Numbered from the stretch's first letter, positions 1 to 9,004 are shown. The stretch is DNA of 64,000 nt from CAVRAW01 sp963716135 (GCA_963716135.1 OY970289.1:4182307-4246306), one strand, 5' to 3'. Notes: generated from the letters alone by a model not told the origin. Made by a program: numbers and translations.

Positions 1-452
1 CCGGTCAGTTCCACCAGCGCGTCCATCACGCTCAAAAGCGCGCTAGGGTCGAGCATGTCTCCCTCGTCTTCCTCCTCGTCCCCCACAGCGTCGATCTGCT
101 GCTCGAAGTGCAGGATGTCGAACTTGGCGTCACAGTTGCCCAACTCGGCCAGCTTGGGACGGTCGGCGGCGTCGACCAATCCTTTCATCTCCTGCTGCAG
201 TTGCACCACTTGTTCAGCGACTTCGTCGCCGGTTTCGAAGCTGATGTCCATGGCGGCGTAATCTTGCGGCGCACGGATCGTCAGCGATTCGAATCGTCCC
301 TTATCGTCGGCCTCGGCGTTGACCAGCTCGAACCGCGAACTGAGCGTTTTCAAGGCGCGCTCCACTTTCGCCAATGACGGACGGCGCGAGAGAGGAAACA
401 TCACGAAGTAGGTTTCGCGCCACTTGTAGCCTTGTTCTTCGAAGGTTGACAT
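1..452 (-). CDS. conserved hypothetical protein, 3' end outside window
   Basis: The frame is open from an ATG at 450-452 to the window edge with no stop, so the C-terminus is missing. The visible ~150 residues begin MSTFEEQGYKWRETYFV and form a soluble, mixed alpha/beta-looking protein with no signal peptide or membrane segment. A strongly acidic stretch (DEEEDEG) lies near residue 130. A protein with this kind of opening is, from memory, common in Pirellulales genomes, but I know no function for it. The next gene on the same strand (525-767) lies 72 bp upstream, so the two could be co-transcribed. The plus-strand open frames here are Ser-rich or unlike any protein family and are rejected. 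Confidence 0.6.
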   Translation of the reverse strand, partial: MSTFEEQGYKWRETYFVMFPLSRRPSLAKVERALKTLSSRFELVNAEADDKGRFESLTIRAPQDYAAMDISFETGDEVAEQVVQLQQEMKGLVDAADRPKLAELGNCDAKFDILHFEQQIDAVGDEEEDEGDMLDPSALLSVMDALVELT

Positions 453-524
453 GGCGATTGCCTCCGGGCCCGACATACACGGCATGCGCGCCGACAGTGT
501 ATCATGCCGTGCCGAAGCGAGCGA

Positions 525-767
525 CTACTCTTCTTCTTCCCAATTTCCGTCGCCGTCGCCCACGCCCCCTTGCCATTGCTCCAGCGCTTCCAGCACGGTG
601 TCGCGCTCCTCGCGCTTGGCCCACACCGATTCTCCCTGCTCCAAGCGGATTTCGTAATTCCCTTCTTGGGTGCAATCTTCATGGCCGCAAAAATGCGGCG
701 TCGCCGCCACCCACAAGATGCGGTACAGCGGGATATGCTTATCGTCGACTACGCAGAAAATTGACAT
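525..767 (-). CDS. small hypothetical protein (80 aa)
   Basis: The 80-residue product starts MSIFCVVDDKHIPLYRILW. I chose the ATG at 765-767 rather than an upstream start at 803, because the upstream extension is encoded by a repeat tract. The protein has a Cys/His cluster (HFCGHEDC, about residues 26-33) that could bind a metal, then a conserved-looking acidic C-terminus ending in four Glu. There is no signal peptide. It sits between proC (upstream, same strand) and the conserved hypothetical gene at the window edge. I do not recognise a family. Confidence 0.5.
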   Translation of the reverse strand: MSIFCVVDDKHIPLYRILWVAATPHFCGHEDCTQEGNYEIRLEQGESVWAKREERDTVLEALEQWQGGVGDGDGNWEEEE

Positions 768-780
768 GGCGTAATTCTCT

Positions 781-858
781 AATGACCAAATCCCAATGAC
801 CAATCACCAATACCCTGACTGTCCTCGTCATTGGTCATTCGTGCTTGGTCATTGGTCC
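781..858. repeat. short tandem repeat tract with inverted arms
   Basis: The left arm (781-811) is built from copies of a unit like aatgaccaa. The right arm (826-858) repeats its reverse complement, ttggtcatt. The two arms can fold into a long imperfect hairpin. It fills most of the gap between proC and the small gene at 525-767. Confidence 0.75.
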
Positions 859-897
859 TTCTTTTCCCATTATTTGTTCCAGCGTTATACGCTTCCA

Positions 898-1710
898 TTA
901 ACCGCCTGCCAACTCGGTTGCTCGGCGGGCCGCGGCCTCGACGGCCGAAATCAATGCACCGCGCACGCCATGATTCTCCATGACATGCAGTCCGGCAATG
1001 GTAGTGCCGCCCGGGCTGGCCACCTTGTCTTTGAGCACCCCGGGATGTTCGCCCGTCGCCAAGATCATTTCGGCGGCCCCCTTTACGGTTTGCGCCGCCA
1101 GCCGCAAAGCCACCTCGCGCGCCAGGCCCAGGCGAACGCCGCCGTCGGCCAGTGCCTCGATCATCACGTACACATACGCCGGACCGGAGCCCGAAAGCCC
1201 GGTGACGGCATCCAACAACTTTTCTTCGACCGCCACGGCCAGGCCTACCGAACCGAGAAGCTGCGCCACCAGTTGACCATCGGCGGCCGTCGCGCCGGGA
1301 CCCAGGCAATAAGCGCTCGCGCTTTGTCCCACGAGGCAGGGAGTGTTCGGCATCACGCGCACCAGCCGACATGCGCCCAAGCTTTCGGCCAGCGACGCCA
1401 ACCGAACTCCGGTGACGATGGAGATCAACAACTTGTCGGCCGACAAAGCGCCACGCAATTCGCTCATCGCCGCCATTGCTTGCTGCGGCTTGACCGCCAG
1501 CACGATCACGTCGCATTGCTTCGCCAGCTCGGAATTGCCGGCGCATTTCTTGCAGCCGGGCAACAAACGGGCAAACTCATCGAGCGCGGCCGCCACCGGA
1601 TCGGCGGCGGCAATCTGCCCGCCTGCTAGCAAGCCGCCGCGCACAAACCCCTGGGCCAATGCCCGGGCCATCTGTCCGGCGCCGATAAAGCCAATCGTTT
1701 GACTCAACAT
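898..1710 (-). CDS. proC: pyrroline-5-carboxylate reductase
   Basis: ProC reduces 1-pyrroline-5-carboxylate to proline with NAD(P)H, the last step of proline synthesis, in the cytoplasm. The 270-residue product has the N-terminal Rossmann motif GFIGAGQMARAL and the AVKPQQ segment. The C-terminal signature runs GLSGSGPAYVYVMIEALADG and then SPGGTTIAGLHVME, as in the P5CR family. Length is normal for the family. The start is taken at MLSQTIGF (1710). An ATG three codons upstream (1719) is also possible, and there is no clear Shine-Dalgarno for either. It is transcribed away from the small secreted gene at 1917, so the 1711-1916 gap is a divergent promoter region. Confidence 0.93.
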   Translation of the reverse strand: MLSQTIGFIGAGQMARALAQGFVRGGLLAGGQIAAADPVAAALDEFARLLPGCKKCAGNSELAKQCDVIVLAVKPQQAMAAMSELRGALSADKLLISIVTGVRLASLAESLGACRLVRVMPNTPCLVGQSASAYCLGPGATAADGQLVAQLLGSVGLAVAVEEKLLDAVTGLSGSGPAYVYVMIEALADGGVRLGLAREVALRLAAQTVKGAAEMILATGEHPGVLKDKVASPGGTTIAGLHVMENHGVRGALISAVEAAARRATELAGG

Positions 1711-1916
1711 GCGGGTCATTAAGCGGTTGGGAAAGGCCGCTATCAATCTGCTGCAATGCTACGTCACGCCGCACGATCCGACAACGCCGCATGGCGAATT
1801 CGTCTGGACCAATCGGCGACTTTTTGCGACACTCCGCGGCCTTTCCGGACCAATTCGGGCGTGCGGCCCGAGAATCCAATCTTGCACGACGGCACTCGTC
1901 ACGGAGGATTCAAATC

Positions 1917-2231
1917 ATGTCGTTGGGTCGAATTTTTGCAGCGGTATGTGCGGCGGCCCTCGGATGCATGGCGCTCCTCACGCCGGCGGATAGCTGGGCG
2001 CGTGGATCCGGTCCCGCGTTGTCGCAAGCGCCCCCCTGGTCCAATGGCGGCGCCGCGGTCACCAAGGATGGTTCGCAAATGACGGTCGTGGGCGGCAACG
2101 ATTTGGATCGAGACATTCCGCTTGTCGACGTGGCCAGCAACAGCAAATTGAAGAAGAAGCCGCCGCCATCGTTCTGGAGCCGATTGAGGCATCCCAGCCA
2201 ATGGTTCAGCAGCTCAAAATCGAAAAAGTAA
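1917..2231 (+). CDS. small secreted basic protein (hypothetical)
   Basis: The 104-residue product begins MSLGRIFAAVCAAALGC and has a signal peptide ending near residue 28 (DSWARG). A clear Shine-Dalgarno (acggagga, 1901-1908) fixes the ATG at 1917. The mature part is short, with a hydrophilic middle and a basic, Pro/Ser-rich tail (KKKPPPSFWSRLRHPSQW) that looks adapted to a surface or nucleic acid. It is the first of three consecutive small exported proteins (1917-2739). No family is recognised and the function is unknown. Confidence 0.6.
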   Translation: MSLGRIFAAVCAAALGCMALLTPADSWARGSGPALSQAPPWSNGGAAVTKDGSQMTVVGGNDLDRDIPLVDVASNSKLKKKPPPSFWSRLRHPSQWFSSSKSKK

Positions 2232-2287
2232 CTTCGACCAGGCGAGCCGGGAGCGTCAGCGACCGGAGTAACAATTAGGCAGTTCAC

Positions 2288-2470
2288 ATGCCGATGATGT
2301 TCCCTTCACGTCGTTCATTCGGCGCCGCGCTGCTGGCAGGCTGTCTGCTGCTGCTGGTGGCGCTGCCGGGCTGCAGGCTGTTCGGCCAAAACTCGAACAC
2401 CGCCAGACAGCAAAAGGACAGTCCCCAAACGGTCGGCGAATGGATGAAGCAGCCGCGCGTCGAACCCTGA
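2288..2470 (+). CDS. small lipoprotein (60 aa)
   Basis: The 60-residue product has a basic N-terminus, a Leu-rich hydrophobic core and the lipobox LVALPGC, with the Cys near residue 29. After lipidation only about 30 residues remain, ending TVGEWMKQPRVEP. It lies 56 bp after the small secreted gene and 71 bp before another small lipoprotein gene on the same strand, so the three may be co-expressed. Function unknown. The lipobox is clear; translation is inferred from the ORF and its context. Confidence 0.55.
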   Translation: MPMMFPSRRSFGAALLAGCLLLLVALPGCRLFGQNSNTARQQKDSPQTVGEWMKQPRVEP

Positions 2471-2541
2471 TTCTTGTCGCAGCGGCGCGCGTCGTGCGGC
2501 ACGGAAAAGTTGATCGTGGCGTTTTCGTTCAATTGCATTGC

Positions 2542-2739
2542 ATGGGCAGATTCTCTTCTCTACGTTGGATTCTTCTGGCATCGGCGTGCTCATCCGCGGC
2601 GCTGATCGCCGGCTGCGCCACGCCGCCCAAATCTTCGAAGCTGGCGGCCAAGCCCACGCATTCGAAAAAGGTTTCCGATAATTTTCCGGATGCGGCGACT
2701 GTCGGCCTGCTGCCCCCCCAGGCGCAACACAAGCAATGA
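2542..2739 (+). CDS. small lipoprotein (65 aa)
   Basis: The 65-residue product starts MGRFSSLRWILL and has a signal peptide ending in the lipobox ALIAGC, with the Cys near residue 25. The mature part is about 40 residues, basic then polar (KKVSDNFPDAATVG), without a recognisable domain. A longer frame beginning at 2440 is open, but its extra N-terminus would hide the signal peptide, so the ATG at 2542 is preferred. It is the third small exported protein in a row and the function is unknown. Confidence 0.5.
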   Translation: MGRFSSLRWILLASACSSAALIAGCATPPKSSKLAAKPTHSKKVSDNFPDAATVGLLPPQAQHKQ

Positions 2740-3117
2740 GACCGGGTTGCGGCGCTATCCCAATCCGAGGGGTTCGCCGGGCATAAGGATTGCTCGTCTT
2801 CCGCGCCATCTAGCCGGAATTACCCATTTTTGCTATCAAATGATGCATCGGGCGATTGCATCGCCGCCGCTAGCAAGACTTCATCCGATCTGGTCGAAGT
2901 AATGCAAGCAGGACGGCGTGTTGACGCCGCTGGCGATGGTGGTTGCCCGATTCGCGAATTCGCTTCGATCGAGCACCACAGGGAGGTTCCGGTCAGCACG
3001 TGCGTGCTGTCGCGGGCTCGCGGCCGAAATCGCTGCCCGCTTCAGCCGGTCCCGCCCAAAATCGCCGGTCTGTTACACCCGGGTAGCGTAGCACGGTACC
3101 AACCCTCACTTGCCAAC
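2740..3117. other. non-coding gap
   Basis: This is 378 bases without a supported gene. The frames that cross it have no recognisable protein features and run into the following gene as N-terminal extensions. I see no tRNA, strong terminator or repeat tract. It presumably holds the promoter of the gene at 3118. Confidence 0.5.
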
Positions 3118-4191
3118 ATGATCCGAATGCTTGCACTGCGATGCGTTCGTACGGCGCTGCTTCTGGCCGGCGCGGCAGTGGTGTTATGCGGACCCGAAAC
3201 GGCGCCTGGCGAATCCACCACCCAGCAGCAGCCGCTCTCCGCCCGCGACATGAATGTGTGGGGTCGCTTCGGCGCCGGCACATGGAAGCGGGTGCGCATC
3301 GTCACCGAAACTCTCAATGAACAAGGCAGAGTGGTCGATACCACGCTGACCGAATCCACCACCACGCTTGTGCGGGCCGACTCGCGCCAGTTGGCCTTGC
3401 GCATCGACGCCACGGTCGACGTGGCCGGCAAGCGATTTGAAAGCCAGCCGAAAACGATCGAGTGCGGCTACTACGGCGAAACCGCCGGCGACCCGGCCGA
3501 GCCCAAAGTGCTGGGCACCGAGATGCTCACCATCGAAGGCCGCCAGGTGCCCTGCCAGATTCGCCAGGTCGTCACCGGCAGCGGGCAGCAGAAGCAGTTG
3601 GTTCGATTGTTCTTATCCGACGACGTCGAACCATTTGTGCTCAAGCGCGAAACCATTCCGCTGAAGGAAGACGGCAAATCCCCGAGCGATCAAAAGACGA
3701 CCGCCGAAGTGATCGGGCTGGATTTGCCTTACCATGTGCTGCATGGCATCAAGCCGGCGGCGTTTGAGCGCACCATCCAGCGAACTTCCAAGGGCACCAG
3801 CGTGACCCTCGACGTGACTTGCCTGGATATTCCCGGCGGCATCGTGGCCCGAGCTTCCAACGAGCTGGACGAAAAGGGACGCGTGGTGCGGCGCAGCATG
3901 TTGGAACTGGTCGACTACAAGATCGCGACAGACGACGGCGGCACCGACAAAGACAACGTCAGCAACATGCAGCGATTCTATTCTCGCCGCGAAATGCGCC
4001 GTGCGCCACGCCCGCTAAACTCGCCCCTCGTCCCTCGCCTCTTCCGCCTACTGCGGCAGCGGCTCGATCGGCTTCGCCGTCGCCCCGGCCGCCGGCTGAA
4101 TGCCCAACAACTTAGCCACCGTGGGATGAATCTGCATCGTATCGACCTTGCCCACATCGCGCCCCGGCTCATCCGAACCCCACTGGCTTAG
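3118..4191 (+). CDS. secreted hypothetical protein; 3' end probably frameshifted
   Basis: From the ATG at 3118 the product begins MIRMLALRCVRTALLLAG, a signal peptide ending near residue 30. About 260 residues of beta-rich soluble protein follow, with pairs such as TLTESTTTLV and QVPCQIRQVVTG. No family is recognised. The open frame runs to 4191, but its last ~60 residues are Arg/Pro-rich and antisense to the hydrolase gene ending at 4048. A TAA in the next frame at 4016-4018 would give a ~299-residue protein ending just before an intergenic-type repeat (4020-4041). One extra base near 3997-3999 would explain this. The secreted body is reasonably sure; the C-terminus is not. Confidence 0.6.
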   Translation: MIRMLALRCVRTALLLAGAAVVLCGPETAPGESTTQQQPLSARDMNVWGRFGAGTWKRVRIVTETLNEQGRVVDTTLTESTTTLVRADSRQLALRIDATVDVAGKRFESQPKTIECGYYGETAGDPAEPKVLGTEMLTIEGRQVPCQIRQVVTGSGQQKQLVRLFLSDDVEPFVLKRETIPLKEDGKSPSDQKTTAEVIGLDLPYHVLHGIKPAAFERTIQRTSKGTSVTLDVTCLDIPGGIVARASNELDEKGRVVRRSMLELVDYKIATDDGGTDKDNVSNMQRFYSRREMRRAPRPLNSPLVPRLFRLLRQRLDRLRRRPGRRLNAQQLSHRGMNLHRIDLAHIAPRLIRTPLA

Positions 4192-5454
4192 CACCATGAA
4201 GCCCAACATCTTGTCGTCCCCCTCGGGATCGTAGCCGTGCATCCCTTTGAGCGCCTTGGGATCTTTGGTGACAGGCACCGGCTCGGGATAGTCGTGGTTC
4301 GAGAAGTAGTAACCCGGATTCAGGCTCACCACGATGTCGCCGGTGCGCGTGGGATTGTTGTATCCCCATTTCTCCGGCAACTCCTCGCGAGTCCAAACCT
4401 TCATGTAATCGCACTTCCGCAAATTCTCCAAAATCGATTGCTTTACCTTCTCGCGCTGCGGCCCGGGAACGTCGTTCAAATAAATGTTCGCCAGGCTGCC
4501 GCTCCACAGGGCCCGCACGGGGTCGGGATCGGGCGTATTCCAGCGCCCCATCGCATGCTTCAGGCTGCAAAGATGCTCGATCGTTTCCATCCCGTGGTCG
4601 GTCGTGATCAGGATGTATAGCTTGTCCCCTTGCTCGGGATGCATGTGCGCTTTGAAAATGTCAGATACCTCGCCGACGATTTTCTCCAGCACACCGTCGG
4701 TCTCGCGAATGGCTTTGTTTTCGCCTTCGCTTTCCGGGCCGTCGCCGTGCCCCGCATGATCCATCGAGAAGCAATAGCCCATCAGCAACCGCAGCGGTTC
4801 TTTGGTCTCAGGATTCTCCGAGTCCTTGCGATAGGCATCGACAAGTTTCTCCAAGCGCTCGGTATCAGTAAGTTTCGTGTCGAATTTTTCGTTGTAGTAG
4901 GCGGCGCGGGGCGAACCCTCCGGCAGCTTGTCTTCCATCTGCGAGAAGGGCCAATCCATCACCGCCGTGCGCACTCCCTGCCGCGAGGCCGTCAGCCACA
5001 TCGGCTCGGCCATCAGCAAGGTCGGGTCGCTGGGCAGGTTGAATTCCTGCCCGATCGTCATGTCGTAAAACTTGTTCGACGTGATGCCGTGCACGCCCGC
5101 CGGCACCCCCGTGGCTTCGGTGCTGTGGCTGGGAAACGTGAGCGACGGGAACATCGGCGTCAGCTTCTGACTGTAATCGCCGTGATCCATCAGGCTGCGC
5201 AAAAACGGCGTCTCTCCCCGATCGACATAATCGCCGCGGCAACCATCGGTGCTGATCCATAGCACGACGTTTTTGCCTTGCTGCTCCGCCGGCGCAGCGG
5301 CCGCATCATCGTTGGGCTTTGCCGGTTCGGCCGTCGCGTTGACGACCGGCTTCGGCTCCCCAGGAACGGACGGCGCGTCTTCAGACCGAACGCAGGCGAC
5401 AAACAGGGAAGAGGTAAGAAATAGTCCGAGGAGAGTTCCAATTCGCAAATTCAT
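4048..5454 (-). CDS. alkaline phosphatase family protein (nucleotide pyrophosphatase/phosphodiesterase type)
   Basis: The ~468-residue exported hydrolase of the alkaline phosphatase superfamily starts MNLRIGTLLGLFLTSS, with a signal peptide ending in a lipobox-like FVACV. Visible two-metal site elements are STDGCRGDY (first Asp), the nucleophile region MFPSLTFPSHS with the Thr, MDHAGHGDGP (Asp/His ligands), TTDHGM and GMHGYDP. This order matches type I phosphodiesterase/ENPP enzymes that cleave phosphodiester or pyrophosphate bonds. The substrate cannot be told from sequence. The start at 5454 is preferred over 5463; neither has a good Shine-Dalgarno. The gene ends inside the open frame of the convergent gene at 3118. 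Confidence 0.85.
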   Translation of the reverse strand: MNLRIGTLLGLFLTSSLFVACVRSEDAPSVPGEPKPVVNATAEPAKPNDDAAAAPAEQQGKNVVLWISTDGCRGDYVDRGETPFLRSLMDHGDYSQKLTPMFPSLTFPSHSTEATGVPAGVHGITSNKFYDMTIGQEFNLPSDPTLLMAEPMWLTASRQGVRTAVMDWPFSQMEDKLPEGSPRAAYYNEKFDTKLTDTERLEKLVDAYRKDSENPETKEPLRLLMGYCFSMDHAGHGDGPESEGENKAIRETDGVLEKIVGEVSDIFKAHMHPEQGDKLYILITTDHGMETIEHLCSLKHAMGRWNTPDPDPVRALWSGSLANIYLNDVPGPQREKVKQSILENLRKCDYMKVWTREELPEKWGYNNPTRTGDIVVSLNPGYYFSNHDYPEPVPVTKDPKALKGMHGYDPEGDDKMLGFMVLSQWGSDEPGRDVGKVDTMQIHPTVAKLLGIQPAAGATAKPIEPLPQ

Positions 5455-5463
5455 GAAGATCAC

Positions 5464-5898
5464 CGTTAGAATAGCTGCGTGAAGTGATGCCTGGATGCGA
5501 TTATCTTAGGGCCAGTTTAAGCGGTTTGCAAATGGGTTGATTGAGGAGGATGGCTTGAGTTATAGGCGCGCGGGGAGGTGGTTTTTTTGAATTTTGCGCG
5601 GCGAGCGAGGGTTTGTGGGTAATGCGTTTTGACGCGCAAAATTGGTTGATTTTGCGCGGCGGCATCGGGGCCAGTTGCTGCAATTTTCGGATCAGGACGG
5701 TGTTGGTGGCGAGCAAAATGAGCTCGATTTACTTGCGTTGTTGACGGGTTTAGGTGCATTGTTGGCGAATGATCTGGCGGCGCGCTGTTGTGGTGTGCAG
5801 AGGATGGCGCGTAGATCGACCTTAGCAGAAAGGCTGGCACAATTTCTAGCCGGTGGTTTTTGCAGTGAGATATCTAGCGTGGGGGATGGCGAGAAATC
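5464..5898. other. non-coding gap, possibly decayed sequence
   Basis: This 435-base gap lies between the hydrolase start and a DUF2442 gene. The motif attttgcgcggcg occurs twice (about 5584-5597 and 5649-5661), with an inverted partial copy (gcgcaaaat) at 5634-5642. Open frames of 70-107 residues on both strands here are low-complexity and have no family features. I see no supported gene. Confidence 0.5.
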
Positions 5899-6180
5899 TC
5901 AGGCATGAGATACGCGGTTGCGAAGTGTAGGAAAGACTTCCTCTGCCGTCTTGCCGGTCATGCGCAAGTAAAGGGCGTCGGGACAAAGATCGAGTTCGCC
6001 CGGCCATTGCACCGCGCCGTCGTCGGTGACCGAAACGTCTTCGAACACGCCGGGCACATTCCACGCTTCGAACACACCGTGCCCGGCCAGCGAAGACAAA
6101 TCGACCACGCCGCTTTCCCCATTATCGAACCGCAACTCCAAGCGAAACTGCGGCAGCGCTTTCGCATCGATGATTCTCAT
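5899..6180 (-). CDS. DUF2442 domain-containing protein
   Basis: The 93-residue product begins MRIIDAKALPQFRLELRFDN. It matches the DUF2442 pattern: a short beta-rich N-terminus reading the current of a small domain, then VVDLSSLAGHGVF, and the typical WPGELDLCPDALYLR near residue 60-73. DUF2442 genes are often found next to DUF4160 genes in toxin-antitoxin-like pairs, but no partner is visible here, so the gene stands alone. The biochemical role of the family is not settled. The start codon at 6178-6180 is the only good ATG. Confidence 0.8.
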   Translation of the reverse strand: MRIIDAKALPQFRLELRFDNGESGVVDLSSLAGHGVFEAWNVPGVFEDVSVTDDGAVQWPGELDLCPDALYLRMTGKTAEEVFPTLRNRVSHA

Positions 6181-6267
6181 ATCTCAATCCTACCACGCCG
6201 GACAATCGTGGCGAATCCCTAACAATCGCGCCGCAAACGGATGCGAAGGAGTTGCTTATGCGGCCAA

Positions 6268-6296
6268 TTGCTAAGGCCGGGTTTACTCGCGATAAT
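6268..6296 (+). promoter_or_regulatory. sigma70-like promoter of guaB
   Basis: A -35 box ttgcta (6268-6273), a 17-bp spacer and a -10 box gataat (6291-6296) lie 36 bp before the guaB ATG. The predicted transcript would have a 5' leader of about 30 nt. This is inferred from consensus and spacing only. Confidence 0.5.
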
Positions 6297-6331
6297 ACCG
6301 GATTCCCATTTGCCGCGCAAAGTTGTCTAAC

Positions 6332-7835
6332 ATGTCCTCCAAACTCATCAAGCAAGCCATCACCTTCGACGACGTCCTGCTCGTCCCACGCTATAGCGAA
6401 GTTGTGCCGGCGGAGGTGAACGTCGGCACGCAACTCACGCGCAACATCCGGCTGAACATTCCGCTCGTGAGTTCGCCGATGGATACCGTCACTGAAAGCG
6501 ACATGGCCATTGCGCTGGCGCAAGAGGGGGGCCTGGGCGTCATTCACAAAAACATGTCGGTCGAGCGCCAGACGGAAGAAGTTGACAAAGTGAAGCGTTC
6601 CGCCAACGGCATCATCTTCGATCCGGTCACGCTGCCGCCGGAGGCGCCAGTTGGGCGGGCGCGGGAGATCATGGACCAGGCGAATGTGTCGGGCGTGCCC
6701 ATCGTTGCTAGCAATGCCTCGCCGGGGGCGAAGCCGAACGCGCAAGCTGCTGGGCATCATCACCCGCCGCGATCTGCGGTTTCAGGAAGACGATAGCAGG
6801 CCGATCTCCGAGATTATGACGCGACAGCACCTGGTGACAGCACAGGGGACTGTAACGCTTGAGGAAGCTGAGAAGATTTTGATGGCAAATAAGGTCGAGA
6901 AACTTTTACTGGTTGACGAAGATTATACGCTGACGGGCCTGATTACCATCAAAGACATCGACATGCAGAAACGCTTCCCGGCGGCCTGCAAAGACCGCCG
7001 GGGACGCCTGCGCGTCGGCGCCGCCATCGGAGTTCACGACTACGAGCGCGCGGAAAGTTTGATCGGCAAGCAGGTCGACGTGCTGGTGGTCGACAGTGCC
7101 CACGGGCATTCGGCCAACGTGATCGAGACGGTTCGAACCATTAAAAAACGATGGGAGAAGATTGACGTGGTCGCCGGAAACGTGGCGACCACCCAAGGCT
7201 GCGCCGATTTGATCGCAGCCGGAGCCGACGCCGTCAAAATTGGCATCGGGCCCGGTTCGATCTGCACCACGCGCGTGATTTCCGGCGTGGGCGTTCCGCA
7301 GATTACGGCGATCATGGATGCGGCCGAAGCGGCAAGTTCCTCTGGCGTGCCGATCGTGGCCGACGGCGGAATTCGCTACTCCGGCGACATCACCAAGGCG
7401 CTGGCCGCCGGGGCAAGCGCGGTCATGGTCGGCGGCTTGTTCGCCGGCACCGCCGAAAGCCCGGGTCAACAAATCCTGTATCAAGGCAGAACATTCAAGG
7501 TCTACCGGGGAATGGGTTCCCTGGGGGCCATGGTCAAGGGATCGAGCGAACGGTATCGCCAAGGAGAACAGCGCACCTCCAACAAGCTGGTGCCCGAAGG
7601 CGTCGAAGGGCGAGTGCCCTTCAAAGGACCACTGAGCACGTTCGTGTATCAGTTGGTCGGCGGACTGAAAGCGGGCATGGGCTACCTGGGGACGCGCGAC
7701 ATCGAGGAGCTGCGCAGTGCGGCACAATTCATTCAAGTGTCGCACGCCAGTGTTAGGGAGAGCCATCCACATGACATCGCCATTACGCAGGAAGCGCCCA
7801 ATTACACCGCGGAATACCGGGAGGAGCTCGACTAG
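6332..7835 (+). CDS. guaB: IMP dehydrogenase, broken by a one-base frameshift
   Basis: GuaB oxidises IMP to XMP with NAD+, the committed step of GMP synthesis. With one base removed, the 500-residue product is normal length. The N-terminus has ITFDDVLLVP. The CBS pair covers about residues 100-210. The catalytic loop has GSICTTRV with the active Cys, followed by ADGGIRYSGDITKALAAGA, YRGMGSLGAM and the flap KLVPEGVEGRVP. The frame is lost after VASNASPG and resumes in the +1 frame at KLLGIITRRDL. A run of five G (6724-6728) sits exactly there, and deleting one G restores SPGRSRTRKLLGII. An essential gene broken only at a homopolymer suggests a sequence error. The start is ATG 6332, not the upstream TTG. 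Confidence 0.92.
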
Positions 7836-8933
7836 AGTTTCGCTCGCCGCGCTGGCCGTACTCTTCACGCTGACGGCCTGGCAGCTCGCATCTTCCGGCC
7901 GGACGATCGCCTCCGATTCGCTCAGTTGGGGCGATTCGACTCACGAGAACAAGCTGCGCTGGCTGCCATATCGGCCGGAGCACCAAGATAGCGACTCGAA
8001 AACCGCCGACGACAAATCCACCTCGTGCAAGCAGTCGTCCGGCGAAGCGGCCCGTGCAATCGCGCCGACTATCAGTGCAGCGGCAGCAGCGTGCAACGCG
8101 TCGAAGTCCACCAGACCGCCGGCGAATCGGCCACGCCGCATTCGAAAGTGCGCTTGGCCGCGATGGACGACGAAGGCGCGCCTGCGCTCAACGATCCTTT
8201 CGAAGACAATCATTCTTCGTCGGGCTACCAGCATCCGCTTTCCATCTCCCCCGAAGACGTCGATTCGCCGCCTTCGCAGCACGAGCCGACCAGGCAACCG
8301 CAGCGCGTGGCCCAACGAGTGCCCATGGAGCCGCGCGAACTGCCGGGCGAATCGGTGAAGGTCTATCAATCTCGGCCGCCGGCCACCCCCAGTCCTGATT
8401 CCTATCAGGGCCAGGCCGAGCCATTGCCGGACATGGAAAGCTCGCCGCGGCAGGCTCTGCAAAATCCGTCGGACGACTGCCGCAGCGCTTATGACAAACT
8501 CCGCGGCAATACGCTGGAAAAAGTGAGCATCGACATCACGGTGAACGGCAAACCCGGGGACGATATTCCCTACGAATGCGCGCTCACCACCGATCCATTC
8601 GTGCCGCGCTGCTGGCAGGAAACCTGCTACACGTGGAAGGCATCGAGCCTGTGCCACAAGCCGCTGTACTTCGAGGAAGAGGCGCTCGAGCGCTACGGCC
8701 ACTCGCACGGTTGGATTTGCGAAGACCTCGTTTCCTGTGCCCACTTCTTCGGCAATGTTGCCTTGCTGCCGTACCACGTGGGCGTGGAAACGCCGTGCGA
8801 ATGCATTTACGATCTGGGCGTGTATCGCCCCGGCGATTGTGCTCCGTACATCCTCGATCCGTTCCCGATCAGCCTGCGCGGCTGCTGCACCGCCGCGGTG
8901 GGTTACGGAGCGGTCGTCGCCCTGTTCCCGTAA
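7771..8933 (+). CDS. Cys-rich exported envelope protein, frameshifted
   Basis: The ATG at 7771 has a Shine-Dalgarno (agggagag, 7755-7762) and overlaps the end of guaB. The N-terminus carries a hydrophobic export segment (LAALAVLFTLTAWQLA). The frame then shifts by one missing base between about 7988 and 8060. Joined, the protein is about 387 residues: a Pro/Gln/Ser-rich low-complexity middle and a compact C-terminal domain of ~150 residues. That domain has about ten Cys (for example CWQETCYTW, TPCECIYDLG, LRGCCTAAVGYG) and recurring Tyr, Trp and Phe. It looks like a disulfide-rich cell-envelope protein specific to planctomycetes. No known family or function is recognised. It ends in a strong terminator. 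Confidence 0.65.
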
Positions 8934-8975
8934 TCGTAAGCGCGCTCAGCCGCGCGTAAATCAAATCCCGTTTAG

Positions 8976-9001
8976 CCCCGGCCCCCAGGCCGGGGTTTTT
9001 T
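8976..9001 (+). terminator. rho-independent terminator
   Basis: The stem ccccggc (8976-8982) pairs with gccgggg (8989-8995), followed by six T from 8996. It is placed 42 bp after the stop of the Cys-rich envelope gene. Confidence 0.85.
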
Positions 9002-9004
9002 ATT

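Noticed and set aside
779..1546. 255-residue open frame on the minus strand over proC
   Set aside because: Arg/Gly-rich shadow of proC in another frame; no domain features.
5517..5840. 107-residue minus-strand frame in the 5464-5898 gap
   Set aside because: Low-complexity, Pro/Ser/His-rich, no Shine-Dalgarno, no family feature.
6651..6800. Programmed frameshift in guaB
   Set aside because: There is no slippery heptamer or downstream structure that I can see, and many other genes in the window show the same kind of break, so an error is more likely.
6906..7868. 320-residue minus-strand frame opposite guaB
   Set aside because: Antisense shadow caused by GC-rich codon use; guaB is fully supported on the plus strand.
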